DNA of 64,000 nt from contig NZ_JAGFOA010000005.1 in the NCBI RefSeq assembly GCF_017592545.1, positions 62,001 to 126,000 of the forward strand, in the 5' to 3' direction. This DNA comes from Microbacterium stercoris (GTDB taxonomy: Bacteria > Actinomycetota > Actinomycetes > Actinomycetales > Microbacteriaceae). A program made the translations under genes and the position numbers. Of the stretch, positions 51,067 to 64,000 are shown piece after piece (within the stretch, counting starts at the first letter, position 1; every line of letters begins with the position of its first letter). The notes under the pieces are model-generated. The model saw only the letters and a list, made by a program, of their open reading frames with translations. It searched no databases and was not told the DNA's origin.

Positions 51067-51095
51067 GGGGACGGCGCCGGTGCGGCGCCGTCCCC
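51067..51095 (+). repeat. Intercistronic hairpin after the binding-protein gene
   Basis: 12-bp perfect stem GGGGACGGCGCC/GGCGCCGTCCCC with a 5-base loop and no U-run, between the binding-protein and permease genes. It probably stabilises the upstream message or attenuates downstream reading, giving excess binding protein. Confidence 0.6.
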
Positions 51096-51140
51096 GTCCG
51101 CGCCCGCAGGTGCCCACGAGCGCTGACGAGAGGAACGAGG

Positions 51141-52130
51141 ATGACAGATCTGACAGATGCACCCAAGCTGCAGCCATTGCCGATGCAACCCGGCACCGGC
51201 GCGACGCGCACGATCACGGTGCCCGCCAAGATGCGCCGGCGTCGGGGCGCGGGCAACCCGAACGGCACGCGCTGGTTCACCCCGTGGCTGTACCTGCTGG
51301 TTCCGGTGGGCCTGCTGGTGGTGTTCACCTACGTTCCCGTGGCGAACATGATCTGGTACTCCTTCACCGACTGGGACGGCCTCGACAAGACCAAGGACGT
51401 GGTGGGCTTCGACAATTACGTCGAGATCTTCACGCGTCCCGAGATGTTCCAGGTCTTCTTCGTGAGCCTGTACTACCTGGCCGGATCCGTGATCCAGATG
51501 GCGCTGGCGCTCTATTTCGCGACGCTGCTGAGCTTCAGGACGCGCCTGCGCAACTTCTTCAAGGGCGTCCTCTTCTTTCCGTACCTCATCAACGGCGTGG
51601 CCATCGGCTTCGTCTTCCTCTACCTGTTCCAGCCGGATGGCACCCTCGATGCCCTGCTGACCGCCGTCGGCCTCGGAACGGATGAGCCGCGCCACTGGCT
51701 CGGCGACCCGGATCTGGCGAACTGGTCGCTGGCCGCCACCAGCGTGTGGCGCTACATGGGCCTGAACTTCGTGCTGTTCCTCGGCGCCATCCAGTCGATC
51801 CCGAGTGAGCTGTACGAGGCCGCCGAGCTCGACGGCGCGAACCGCTGGCACCAGTTCCGCTACATCATCGCGCCGGGCATCAAGCGCGTGATCAGCCTGT
51901 CGTTCATCCTGTCGATCTCGGGCGCCCTGAGCGTCTTCGAGGTCCCATTCATCATGACGGGCGGCGCCAACGGAACCGCCACGTTCGTCATCCAGACCGT
52001 CCAGATGGCGTTCGAGTTCCGGCGTGTGGGCTTCGCCTCGGCAATGGCCGTGGTGCTGCTCGCGATCGTGCTCATCGTCACCTGGGTGCAGCGCCGGCTC
52101 GTGCCGGACGAGGAGGTCAGCCTCTCATGA
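51141..52130 (+). CDS. Sugar ABC transporter permease 1 (MalF type)
   Basis: This 329-residue permease has a basic cytosolic N-terminus (1-45) and six membrane spans. The coupling loop EAAELDGANRWHQFRYIIAPGIKRV (EAA motif) is complete. WLYLLVPVGLLVVFTYVPVANMIWYSFTDWDG is the first-helix signature of sugar permeases. ATG 51141 has GAGGAACGAGG upstream. The stop overlaps permease 2. Confidence 0.92.
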   Translation: MTDLTDAPKLQPLPMQPGTGATRTITVPAKMRRRRGAGNPNGTRWFTPWLYLLVPVGLLVVFTYVPVANMIWYSFTDWDGLDKTKDVVGFDNYVEIFTRPEMFQVFFVSLYYLAGSVIQMALALYFATLLSFRTRLRNFFKGVLFFPYLINGVAIGFVFLYLFQPDGTLDALLTAVGLGTDEPRHWLGDPDLANWSLAATSVWRYMGLNFVLFLGAIQSIPSELYEAAELDGANRWHQFRYIIAPGIKRVISLSFILSISGALSVFEVPFIMTGGANGTATFVIQTVQMAFEFRRVGFASAMAVVLLAIVLIVTWVQRRLVPDEEVSLS

Positions 52131-53002
52131 GCGCCACCGTCACCCGCCCCCGCGAGATCGTCAAGGCCCGGCCGCGCATCGGCTCCGGCATCGCCGGCAC
52201 GGTCAAGTACGTCTCCCTCGTGCTCGCGACCTTCGTCGCCCTCGTGCCGCTCGTGGTCGTGCTCTTCGCGTCGTTCAAGACGAAGGAGGAGTACGCCACG
52301 ACCGGTTCGCTCGCGCCTCCCTCCAACTGGCTCGAGTTCGGCAACTTCATCACGGCGTTCACGCGCGGGAACATGCTGCTGGGCTTCTGGAACACCACGA
52401 TCATCCTGGTGTTCTCGCTGGCGGGCACGATCCTGATCGGCACGATGGCCGCCTACGCGATCGACCGGTTCCAGTTCCGCTTCAAGGCGCTGGTGGTGGG
52501 GCTGTTCCTCGTCGCCTCGCTCGTGCCGGGCGTGACCACGCAGGTGGCCACGTTCCAGATCGTCAACGCGCTCGAGCTGTTCAACACGCACGGCGCGGCG
52601 ATCATCCTGTTCATGGGCACCGACATCATCGCGATCTACATCTTCCTGCAGTTCATGCAGTCGATCCCGCGCTCGATCGACGAGGCCGCGATGATCGACG
52701 GCGCCAACCGCTGGACGATCTACTGGCGCCTCATCCTGCCCCTGCTGAGCCCCGCGATCGTGACCGTCTGCATCATCAAGGGCATCGCGATCTACAACGA
52801 GTTCTACCTGCCGTACCTCTACATGCCCTCGCCCAAGCTGGGCGTCATCTCCACCTCGCTGTTCCGCTTCACGGGTCCGTTCGGTGCACAGTGGGAGGTG
52901 ATCGCGGCGGGAACGATGATCGTGATCCTGCCCACGCTCGTCATCTTCCTGCTCCTCCAGCGTTACATCTACAGCGGCATCACCTCGGGAGCCACCAAAT
53001 GA
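52127..53002 (+). CDS. Sugar ABC transporter permease 2 (MalG type)
   Basis: This 291-residue permease has six spans and the coupling loop DEAAMIDGANRWTIYWRLILPLLSPA. It pairs with permease 1; no ATPase gene is in the operon, which is normal for this family, where a shared MsiK-type ATPase serves several importers. It overlaps both neighbours by ATGA. Confidence 0.92.
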   Translation: MSATVTRPREIVKARPRIGSGIAGTVKYVSLVLATFVALVPLVVVLFASFKTKEEYATTGSLAPPSNWLEFGNFITAFTRGNMLLGFWNTTIILVFSLAGTILIGTMAAYAIDRFQFRFKALVVGLFLVASLVPGVTTQVATFQIVNALELFNTHGAAIILFMGTDIIAIYIFLQFMQSIPRSIDEAAMIDGANRWTIYWRLILPLLSPAIVTVCIIKGIAIYNEFYLPYLYMPSPKLGVISTSLFRFTGPFGAQWEVIAAGTMIVILPTLVIFLLLQRYIYSGITSGATK

Positions 53003-55518
53003 CCGTCGATCTCCGACACCTGACCGACCGCTGGACCGTGCGCGCACACGGCCCCCGCGTGCCCCCGAACGTGCGCGCCGCGGGGGAGATCCCGGCCCAG
53101 GTACCCGGCAGTGCGACAACCGATCTGCTCGCCGCCGGCCTGATCGCGGATCCGTACCTCGACGACAACGAGCGCCTGCAGGCGTGGATCGGCGTCACCG
53201 ACTTCGAGTACGCGCTGCCGCTGGAGTGGACCGACGACGGATCGGACCGTGTCGACCTCGCCTTCGACGGGCTCGACACGGTCGCAGAGGTGTCGCTGAA
53301 CGGCGTGAGCGTGCTCGAGACGCGCAACCAGCACCGCTCCCACCGGGTGGCCGCGAAGCAGCTGCTGCGCGAGGGGGTCAACGACCTGCGGGTGCGCTTC
53401 ACGGCGCCGGTGCGCGCCGCAGCCCTCGCCGAGCGCGAGCTGGGGGCCCGCCCGCACGTCAACCACCACCCCTACAACGCGATCCGCAAGATGGCCTCCG
53501 GCTTCGGCTGGGACTGGGGCATCGACACCTCCGCGACCGGCATCTGGCGCTCCGTGCGCCTGGAGAGCTGGTCGGGTGCGCGCATCGCCCAGGTGCGCCC
53601 CGTGCCGCGCATCGAGGGACCCGACGGGGTGGTCGATGTGCACGTGTCCTTGGAGCGCGTGTCGGATGCGCCCCTGCACCTCGCGGTGCGCGTGGGCGAA
53701 CAGGCGGGGCAGCTCGCGCTCGCCGCGGGTCAGGACTCGGCCGTGGTCACCGTGCGCGTGCCCGACGTGCAGCGCTGGTGGCCCCGCGGCTTCGGCGATC
53801 CCACCCGCTACCCGCTCGACGTCGCCCTTCGCGACGATCGAGCGGAACTCGACGCCCGATCGCTGAGGATCGGCTTCCGCGAGGTGCGCGTCGACACCAC
53901 GCCGGATGACGCGGGCACGCCCCTGCGCATCCTCGTGAACGAGCGGCCCGTCTACATCCGCGGTGCGAACTGGATCCCGGACGACGCGTTCCCGCACCGG
54001 GTGAACCGCGCCCGCTACGAGGCCCGCATCGCCCAGGCCGAGTTCGCGAACGTGAACCTGCTGCGCGTCTGGGGCGGCGGCATCTACGAGAGCGACGACT
54101 TCTACGACCTCTGCGATGAGCGCGGCATGCTCACCTGGCAGGACTTCCTGCTCGCCTGCGCCGCGTATGCCGAGGAGGAACCGCTGCGCTCCGAGATCGA
54201 GGCCGAGGCGCGCGAGAACGTCGCCCGCCTCGCGGCGCATCCGTCGCTCATCGTGCTCAACGGCAACAACGAGAACCTCGAGGGCTATCACGAGTGGGGC
54301 TGGCCCGCCCGGCTCGACGGCGCCACCTGGGGCGAGCACTATTACCACGACCTGTTCCCACGGATCGTGGAGGAGCTGGCCCCGCACATCGCCTACACCC
54401 CGGGAAGCCCGTTCACCCCGGGCGGCACGCACCGTCCGAACGACCCGGATCACGGAAGCGTGCACATCTGGGATCTCTGGAACCGGCGCGACTGGAACGA
54501 CTATCGCAGCTACACGCCGCGCTTCGTCGCGGAGTTCGGCTGGCAGGGGCCGCCGACCTGGGCGACGCTCACGCGGGCCATCCACGACGATCCGATCTCG
54601 CCCGTGTCGCCCGGCGTCCAGGTGCACCAGAAGGCGATCGAGGGCGACGCGAAGCTGACGAGCGGACTCGTCGCCCACACGCCCGTGCCCCGCGACATGC
54701 GCGACTGGGTGTGGGCCATGCAGCTCAACCAGGCGCGGGCCATCGGCACCGCCCTCGAGCACTTCCGCTCGCTCTCCCCGCACAATGCGGGGGCGATCGT
54801 CTGGCAGCTCAACGACGACTGGCCGGTGATCTCATGGTCCGCGGTCGACGGCGACGGCCGCGAGAAGCCGCTCCTGTACGCCATGAAGCACGCCTTCGCC
54901 CCGCGCCTGGTCACGGTGCAGCCGCGCGAGGAGGGCCTCGCGGTCGTGCTGAGCAACGAGACGGACGAGGAGTGGTCCGGATCCCTCACGGTCGCCCGTC
55001 ACACCGTCGACGGGAGCGAGGTGGCACGCGTCGCGCTCGCCGCAGAGGTCGCGCCGCGTGCCACCGTGACCGTGCCGCTCGGAGAGCTGGGCGTCACGGA
55101 GAACGCCGAGGGCGAGCTCCTGCGCGCCCGGCTCGGCGACGCCGTCGGCTGGTGGTTCTTCGCCGACCTGCGCGATGCGGCTCTGTCGTCCGCCGCGCTC
55201 GACGTCGTGGTGGGGCCGGCCGCCGGGGGAGTGCGCGTCGACGTCACCGCGCGCACCGTCGTGCGCGACCTCGCGCTGCTCGTCGACACGATCGCGCCCG
55301 ACGCGGTGGCCGATGACGCGCTCGTCCATCTTCTGCCGGGGGAGAGCGCATCCTTCATCGTCTCGACAGCCGCCGCGGTCGGTCCGTCGGCGTTCGGCGC
55401 CCCGGGGGTCATCCGCACGGGCAACGACCTCGTGGCCGGTGCGCCGCAGATCCGGATCGCCGAGGTCTCCGCCGCGACCGAGAGCGCGCTCGAGGAGGAG
55501 GTCACCGGTGTCCGCTGA
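52999..55518 (+). CDS. Glycoside hydrolase family 2 beta-mannosidase
   Basis: This 839-residue GH2 enzyme of the beta-mannosidase branch cleaves terminal beta-mannose from imported oligosaccharides. An N-terminal sugar-binding domain (about 1-195, with GFGWDWGIDTSATGIW) comes first, then an immunoglobulin-like domain, then the TIM barrel. The acid/base is E425 in NGNNEN and the nucleophile is E512 in AEFGWQG; WGGGIYESDDFYDLCDE is typical of the branch. There is no signal peptide, so it works inside the cell. It overlaps permease 2 (ATGA) and the next hydrolase by 11 bases. Confidence 0.92.
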   Translation: MTVDLRHLTDRWTVRAHGPRVPPNVRAAGEIPAQVPGSATTDLLAAGLIADPYLDDNERLQAWIGVTDFEYALPLEWTDDGSDRVDLAFDGLDTVAEVSLNGVSVLETRNQHRSHRVAAKQLLREGVNDLRVRFTAPVRAAALAERELGARPHVNHHPYNAIRKMASGFGWDWGIDTSATGIWRSVRLESWSGARIAQVRPVPRIEGPDGVVDVHVSLERVSDAPLHLAVRVGEQAGQLALAAGQDSAVVTVRVPDVQRWWPRGFGDPTRYPLDVALRDDRAELDARSLRIGFREVRVDTTPDDAGTPLRILVNERPVYIRGANWIPDDAFPHRVNRARYEARIAQAEFANVNLLRVWGGGIYESDDFYDLCDERGMLTWQDFLLACAAYAEEEPLRSEIEAEARENVARLAAHPSLIVLNGNNENLEGYHEWGWPARLDGATWGEHYYHDLFPRIVEELAPHIAYTPGSPFTPGGTHRPNDPDHGSVHIWDLWNRRDWNDYRSYTPRFVAEFGWQGPPTWATLTRAIHDDPISPVSPGVQVHQKAIEGDAKLTSGLVAHTPVPRDMRDWVWAMQLNQARAIGTALEHFRSLSPHNAGAIVWQLNDDWPVISWSAVDGDGREKPLLYAMKHAFAPRLVTVQPREEGLAVVLSNETDEEWSGSLTVARHTVDGSEVARVALAAEVAPRATVTVPLGELGVTENAEGELLRARLGDAVGWWFFADLRDAALSSAALDVVVGPAAGGVRVDVTARTVVRDLALLVDTIAPDAVADDALVHLLPGESASFIVSTAAAVGPSAFGAPGVIRTGNDLVAGAPQIRIAEVSAATESALEEEVTGVR

Positions 55519-56476
55519 GTGGCATCCTGCCCGGGTGCGTGAACGCCTCGGGTTCGTCACCGGCATGACCTGGGGCTGGACGGGCATTCGCGGCACCTGG
55601 GGCACCCCGGAGGCGGAGGCGTCGCTCGACGCGCTCGCCGAGGTGGCGGTCGGATGGAACTGCGTCACCTACGCGGCGCTGCAGGACAAGCCGTCGAGCA
55701 CCCAGATCCACTGGCGCGACGAGCCCACGGTCACCGACGACGAGATCCGCTGGGCGATCCGTGGCGCGCGCGCCCGCGGGCAGAAGGTCATCCTGAAGCC
55801 GGTGGTGAACTGCGCGGACGGCACCTGGCGCGCCTTCATCGGCTTCTTCGAGATCGACGTGCCAGGAGAGCACGGCTGGGCCGACTGGTGGGCGAGCTAC
55901 ACCGAGTTCGTGGTGCACCACGCGCGCATCGCACAGGACGAGGCCGTGGAGCTCTTTGTGATCGGCTGCGAGATGGTGCGCGCCGATCGCCGCGAGGCGG
56001 AGTGGCGGGAGCTGATCCGGCAGGTGCGAGCCGTCTACGACGGTCCGATCACCTACAACTGCGACAAGTACCAGGAGGACCACATCACGTGGTGGGATGC
56101 CGTGGACGTGATCTCGGCCAGTGGCTACTACCCGTCGGGCGGATGGCCCGCGCAGCTGGATCGCATCGAGAGGGTCGTGCGCGCGCACAACAAGCCGTTC
56201 CTGTTCATCGAGGCGGGCTGCCCGAGCCGCGCCGGCTCGGCCGCGCGGCCGAATGACTGGACGTTCGGCGGCGAGGCCGACATGCAGGAGCAGGCCGACT
56301 ACCTGGCGGAGATGTTCCGCGAGGCCGGGGCACGCGACTGGGTCGACGGCTTTGTGCTGTGGGATTGGCCGGCGCAGCTCTACGCCCGCGAAGAGGCGGC
56401 CTCGAACCGCGACTACTGCCCCTATGCCAAGCCCGGCGCGGAGGTCGTGCGGGAGTTCTACGCCTCGCGCAGCTGA
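55508..56476 (+). CDS. Glycoside hydrolase, GH113-like endo-beta-1,4-mannanase
   Basis: This 322-residue TIM-barrel hydrolase resembles GH113. GFVTGMTWGWTGIRGTWGT (14-32) is the family opening, LKPVVNCADGTWRA lines the active site, and the probable acid/base E155 (VIGCEMV) and nucleophile E235 (FIEAGCPS) sit at the ends of strands 4 and 7. Without a signal peptide it probably trims imported mannooligosaccharides rather than polymer. It starts with GTG within the end of the beta-mannosidase gene. A xylanase-like annotation is also seen for relatives. Confidence 0.82.
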   Translation: MSAEWHPARVRERLGFVTGMTWGWTGIRGTWGTPEAEASLDALAEVAVGWNCVTYAALQDKPSSTQIHWRDEPTVTDDEIRWAIRGARARGQKVILKPVVNCADGTWRAFIGFFEIDVPGEHGWADWWASYTEFVVHHARIAQDEAVELFVIGCEMVRADRREAEWRELIRQVRAVYDGPITYNCDKYQEDHITWWDAVDVISASGYYPSGGWPAQLDRIERVVRAHNKPFLFIEAGCPSRAGSAARPNDWTFGGEADMQEQADYLAEMFREAGARDWVDGFVLWDWPAQLYAREEAASNRDYCPYAKPGAEVVREFYASRS

Positions 56477-56490
56477 GAGAGACTGGGGCC

Positions 56491-57087
56491 ATGCCTCTCC
56501 TTGCACTCACCGGCGGCATCGCCTCCGGCAAGTCGACCATCGCCGCCCGCCTCGCCGAACACGGCGCCGTCGTGATCGACGCCGACGCGCTCGTGCGCGA
56601 GCTGCAGCAGCCGGGGCAGCCTGTGCTCGCGGCGATCGCCGAGGCGTTCGGCCCCTCGGTGCTGACGCCCGCGGGCGAGCTCGATCGCGCGGCGCTCGGA
56701 GCGATCGTGTTCGCCGATCGCTCGAAGCTCGGGGTGCTCAACGGCATCGTGCACCCGGCAGTCAAGGTGGAATCGCAGCGCCGGTTCCGCGCCGCGCTCG
56801 ACGCCGATCCGCGGGCAGTGGTGGTCTACGACGTTCCGCTGCTCGCGGAGGCGCGCGGCACCGGCGAGTGGGACCTGGTCGTTGTGGCCCACGCGCCCGC
56901 GGAGGTGCGCGTGGCGCGGATGGTCGCGAACCGCGGCATGTCCGAGGAGGAGGCCCGGGCCCGCGTCGCCAACCAGGTCTCCGACGAGGAGCGGCTGAAG
57001 CTCGCCGACCGGGTGATCGACACCGCGGGCTCGATCGAGGAGACTCTCGCCCAGGCGGATGCGCTCTGGGCGGAGCTGCACGGCTGA
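56491..57087 (+). CDS. coaE: Dephospho-CoA kinase
   Basis: This 198-residue P-loop kinase carries out the last step of coenzyme A synthesis. The P-loop is GGIASGKST (8-16), DADALVRELQ (30-39) is the substrate region, and VYDVPLLAE and the LID-like RVANQVSDEERLKLAD complete the fold. ATG 56491 follows a short GAGAGAC site. It is an essential housekeeping gene immediately after the mannoside operon (14-base gap), so it may be co-expressed by read-through. Confidence 0.95.
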   Translation: MPLLALTGGIASGKSTIAARLAEHGAVVIDADALVRELQQPGQPVLAAIAEAFGPSVLTPAGELDRAALGAIVFADRSKLGVLNGIVHPAVKVESQRRFRAALDADPRAVVVYDVPLLAEARGTGEWDLVVVAHAPAEVRVARMVANRGMSEEEARARVANQVSDEERLKLADRVIDTAGSIEETLAQADALWAELHG

Positions 57088-57090
57088 GCG

Positions 57091-57858
57091 ATGCGCACGA
57101 TCGACCTGAACGCGGATCTCGGCGAGAACACCCCCGAGCGGATCGTCGCCGACGACGAGGCGATGCTCGGCATCGTGAGCTCGGCGAATGTGTCCTGTGG
57201 CTTCCACGCGGGCGACCCGGATGGCATCCGTGCGACGCTCGCCGCCGCGGTCGCGCGCGGTGTGAGGATCGGCGCGCATCCGGGGTACCGCGATCTCGAG
57301 GGCTTCGGGAGGCACGATCGCGAGGTGCCGGCCGCGATCCTGCAGTCGGAGGTCGAATATCAGCTCGGGGCCCTGCTCGGCCTGTCCTCCGCCGTCGGCG
57401 GTGCGGTGCGGTACGTGAAGCCGCACGGCGCGCTGTACAACCGCATCGCGTGGGACGAGACGCAGGCGCGGGCCGTCGTCGCGGCGGTGCGCGCGATCGA
57501 TCCGTCGCTCGTGGTGCTGGGTCTGCCGGGCTCGGCCGTGCTGGCGCTTGCCGAGGGGGCGGGCCTGCCGACGGCGGCGGAGGCGTTCGCCGATCGCGCG
57601 TATGCCCCCGATGGTGCGCTCGTGTCGCGCCGCGAGGCCGGGGCGGTGCTGCACGACCCCGTGACCGTGGCCGCCCGGATGCTGCGACTCGCGCACGAGG
57701 GGGTGATCGAGGCGATCGACGGTTCCCTCGTTCCCGTGCACGCCGAGTCGATCTGCGTGCACGGCGACAGTGCCGGGGCGGTCGTCCTGGCCCGCGCGGT
57801 GCGCAATCAGCTGGAGGCGGAGGGGATCCGGATCTCGCCCTTCGCCGGCGCCCTGTGA
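57091..57858 (+). CDS. pxpA: 5-oxoprolinase subunit A (LamB/YcsF family)
   Basis: This 255-residue member of the LamB/YcsF family is now known as PxpA, part of the ATP-dependent 5-oxoproline (pyroglutamate) hydrolase with PxpB and Pxp[10 protein letters not shown] (5-13), [14 protein letters not shown] (31-44) and [13 protein letters not shown] (about 62-74) are the conserved polar clusters of the barrel. It starts 3 bases after the coaE stop and overlaps pxpBC by GTGA, so all three subunits are made together. Confidence 0.92.
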   Translation: MRTIDLNADLGENTPERIVADDEAMLGIVSSANVSCGFHAGDPDGIRATLAAAVARGVRIGAHPGYRDLEGFGRHDREVPAAILQSEVEYQLGALLGLSSAVGGAVRYVKPHGALYNRIAWDETQARAVVAAVRAIDPSLVVLGLPGSAVLALAEGAGLPTAAEAFADRAYAPDGALVSRREAGAVLHDPVTVAARMLRLAHEGVIEAIDGSLVPVHAESICVHGDSAGAVVLARAVRNQLEAEGIRISPFAGAL

Positions 57859-59450
57859 GGCGGATCCTGAGCGCGGGCGATCGCGCGCTGCTCGTCGAGA
57901 CCTCCGACCTCGAGGCGGCGATGCGGCTGCATGCCGCGCTCGTCGCCGAGCCGCTGGACGGCGTTGTGGAGCTTGTGCCGGCGGCACGGACGGTGCTGGT
58001 GAGTTTCGATCCTCAGGCGGTGGCGGCGGGGGATCTCAGGGAGCGTCTCGCACGTGCGCCCGTCGCCGAGTCGCTCGCACAGGCGGGCGGTGTCGTCGAG
58101 ATCCCGGTGATCTACGACGGCGAGGATCTCGATGATGTCGCGGCGCTGCTCGGGGTGTCGCGCGACGAGCTGATCGCCCGGCATCAGGCGGCGAGCTGGC
58201 GCGTGGGCTTCGCCGGCTTCGCGCCGGGTTTCGGCTACCTCGTGGGCGACGACGCGCTCTTCGACGTGCCGCGCCGGGCGAGCCCGCGCACGCGCATCCC
58301 GGCCGGATCCGTCGCGCTCGCCGGCCCCTACACGGGTGTCTATCCGCGCGAGAGTCCGGGAGGCTGGCAGCTGATCGGACGCACCGACGCCGAGATGTGG
58401 GACGTGCGGCGCGATCCTCCGGCGCTGCTGGCGCCGGGCGCCTGCGTGCGGTTCGTCGCCGCATCGCCGAGCGGGTGCTCCAACGCCGATCGGGTGCGCG
58501 AACGACTGCCCGCTCGGCGTGAGAGCACCCGCTCGGCGCACGCGGTGGAGGTCGTGGCGACCGGCGTGCAGCTCACGATCCAGGACCTGGGGCGCCCGGG
58601 GCGCGCGGCGCTGGGCGTCTCGCCCTCCGGAGCAGCGGATCGTGGCGCGCTGCGGCGTGCGAACCGCGCGGTCGGCAACGCGCCCGGCGAGGCCGCGTTC
58701 GAGGTCGCGGTCGGCGGGTCGGTGCTGCGGTTCCGCGGCCCAGGGGTGGTCGCGGTCGCGGGAGCCTCGCTTCCGGCGGTCATCGCGCGCCCGGATGGCT
58801 CGGCGTGGGCCGTCGCGCCCGAGCGGCCCACGGCGGTCGCCGACGGCGACGAGCTGCACCTCGGCTTCGCAACGGCGGGCCTGCGCGCGGTGGTCGCGAT
58901 CCGCGGAGGGTTCGCGGTCGAGCCCGTGCTCGGCAGCCTCGCCACCGACACCCTGGGCGGCATCGGCCCTGAGCGCCCGCTCGCCGCGGGCGCGGTCGTG
59001 CCGCTGCGCGGACCGGCGGCCGCTCCGCACGCGGTCGAGCCCGGCGGCATCCCGGCGCCCGCGCCGACCGCTCTCGACGACGTCTCGGAGCTGCGCGTCG
59101 AGCTCGGCCCCCGGCACGAGTGGTTCACGGCGGCCGGCATCCGCACCCTCCTGGAGCAGGAGTGGCGGGTGACCCCGCGGTCGGATCGGATCGGCATCCG
59201 CCTCGCAGGCGACGTCCCACTCGAGCGGGCGGTGGCAGGAGAGCTGCCGAGCGAAGGCGTGGTGACGGGCGCGATCCAGGTGCCGCCGGACGGGCAGCCC
59301 GTGCTGTTCCTGCCCGATCACCCGGTGACCGGCGGCTATCCCGTGATCGCGACGGTGATCGAGGCGGATCTGGATCGCGCCGGACAGCTTCCTCCCGGTG
59401 CGCGAGTGCGATTCCGCCTCTCCGGCCCGAATGTCGGAGGCCCCTCCTAG
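57855..59450 (+). CDS. pxpBC: Fused 5-oxoprolinase subunits B and C
   Basis: This 531-residue fusion has PxpB (about 1-215; KipI/allophanate hydrolase subunit 1 fold, GFAPGFGYL and [14 protein letters not shown]) and PxpC (about 230-531; KipA/subunit 2 fold, [31 protein letters not shown] and late [19 protein letters not shown] segment). In many bacteria these are separate genes; fused versions are also called 5-oxoprolinase/urea amidolyase family. The GTG start at 57855 is fixed by the overlap with pxpA. It acts in the cytosol to open damaged glutamine (pyroglutamate) to glutamate. Confidence 0.9.
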   Translation: MRRILSAGDRALLVETSDLEAAMRLHAALVAEPLDGVVELVPAARTVLVSFDPQAVAAGDLRERLARAPVAESLAQAGGVVEIPVIYDGEDLDDVAALLGVSRDELIARHQAASWRVGFAGFAPGFGYLVGDDALFDVPRRASPRTRIPAGSVALAGPYTGVYPRESPGGWQLIGRTDAEMWDVRRDPPALLAPGACVRFVAASPSGCSNADRVRERLPARRESTRSAHAVEVVATGVQLTIQDLGRPGRAALGVSPSGAADRGALRRANRAVGNAPGEAAFEVAVGGSVLRFRGPGVVAVAGASLPAVIARPDGSAWAVAPERPTAVADGDELHLGFATAGLRAVVAIRGGFAVEPVLGSLATDTLGGIGPERPLAAGAVVPLRGPAAAPHAVEPGGIPAPAPTALDDVSELRVELGPRHEWFTAAGIRTLLEQEWRVTPRSDRIGIRLAGDVPLERAVAGELPSEGVVTGAIQVPPDGQPVLFLPDHPVTGGYPVIATVIEADLDRAGQLPPGARVRFRLSGPNVGGPS

Positions 59451-59453
59451 GCT
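59448..59453 (+). promoter_or_regulatory. -10 box of leaderless promoter for uvrB
   Basis: TAGGCT overlaps the pxpBC stop codon region and lies 6 bases before the ATG at 59460, giving uvrB its own start. I saw no clear LexA box. Confidence 0.5.
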
Positions 59454-59459
59454 GGAATC

Positions 59460-61541
<2,082 letters not shown>

Positions 61542-61568
61542 CGCGCCCGGCCCTCTCGGTCGCTCGGC

Positions 61569-63713
<2,145 letters not shown>

Positions 63714-63806
63714 GAGGCCTCTCCCTCGTCGTCGTCAGCGGATGCGGCGACGATAAGTCGGGCACGGTGCGCGAGCCGAGAGGGTTGACGTGAGAGGGGA
63801 GCGGGC

Positions 63807-64000
63807 CTAAGCGCTCGGGCAGTGCAGCGTGCCGTCGGCGTCCTCGCGATGGGCGTCACGGCGGAGGCCGCAGTGCGCGCAGGCATCGCCGTCGCGGTTG
63901 CGGGGCAGGTTCGGGCTCACCTGCGGCGGGCCGGCGAGGCGGATGAGGGTTTTGTTGAGCCACAGGTACAGCCCGCCCGCCTCTCGGATGCGGGTACCCA
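63807..64000 (-). CDS. Small zinc-ribbon-like protein (partial, start outside window)
   Basis: The last 63 codons of a minus-strand gene whose start lies beyond the right edge. The visible part has a membrane- or surface-type helix (AGGLYLWLNKTLIRLAG) followed by a polar tail with DACAHCGLRRDAH and a final LHCPSA; two or three Cys plus His could bind zinc. Codons are G/C-ending as for real genes of the region. No family was recognised. It ends 93 bases upstream of katE. Confidence 0.6.
   Translation of the reverse strand, partial: GTRIREAGGLYLWLNKTLIRLAGPPQVSPNLPRNRDGDACAHCGLRRDAHREDADGTLHCPSA

Overview
The window is GC-rich, almost wholly coding DNA (about 63 protein genes, one tmRNA, one tRNA-Lys) from an actinobacterium. 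The family mix fits Microbacteriaceae, probably Microbacterium: DUF6328 and DUF3618 proteins, Actinobacterial Holin-X, otsAB, ilvD/ilvBNC, coaE-uvrB and CDP-glycerol transferases. Codons end overwhelmingly in G or C. Many genes have leaderless starts, with a TANNNT -10 box 6-7 bases before the start codon. I saw no prophage, IS element, CRISPR array or rRNA.

Layout. 1-4.8 kb: an edge-cut GH65 sugar phosphorylase, a hydroxyisobutyrate dehydrogenase-type enzyme, a DUF6328 protein coupled to a nitrilase, and an aminotransferase. 4.9-11.7 kb: an HtrA-type protease and a cell-wall polymer locus (three CDP-glycerol transferase-family proteins plus a GT2). 11.7-16.5 kb: an MFS exporter coupled to an M20 peptidase, and a three-gene envelope operon. 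16.7-24.9 kb: tmRNA, two paralogous GntR regulators each beside an RNA gene, YihY, a Gfo/Idh oxidoreductase, a divergent SDR/AhpD pair with ECF41-like promoters, hisN with a lipoprotein, and tRNA-Lys. 25-32.5 kb: trehalose synthesis (otsAB) and branched-chain amino acid synthesis (ilvD, ilvBNC). 32.5-39.3 kb: a DksA-type zinc protein, small unknowns, a polar amino-acid ABC transporter and rpsA.

39.4-46.2 kb is a tightly coupled six-gene unit: sulfonate-type ABC importer, acetyl-CoA synthetase, O-acetylhomoserine sulfhydrylase and a CoA-binding protein. It reads as sulfur scavenging into homocysteine, with possible reuse of the acetate that MetY releases. 46.3-48.5 kb holds small enzymes. 48.6-56.5 kb is a beta-mannoside locus: LacI repressor, sugar ABC importer, GH2 beta-mannosidase, GH113-like mannanase. 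56.5-61.5 kb: coaE, 5-oxoprolinase pxpA/pxpBC and uvrB. The window ends with an HPII-type catalase and an edge-cut small zinc-ribbon-like protein.

The most interesting items are: the ECF41-like divergent promoter with no sigma gene nearby; the ssu-acs-metY-CoA-binding operon with tandem 20-bp repeats upstream; an abrupt codon-usage change inside ilvD; a triple-octamer operator at +1 of the mannoside promoter; and the leaderless promoter pattern, which fixes many start codons.
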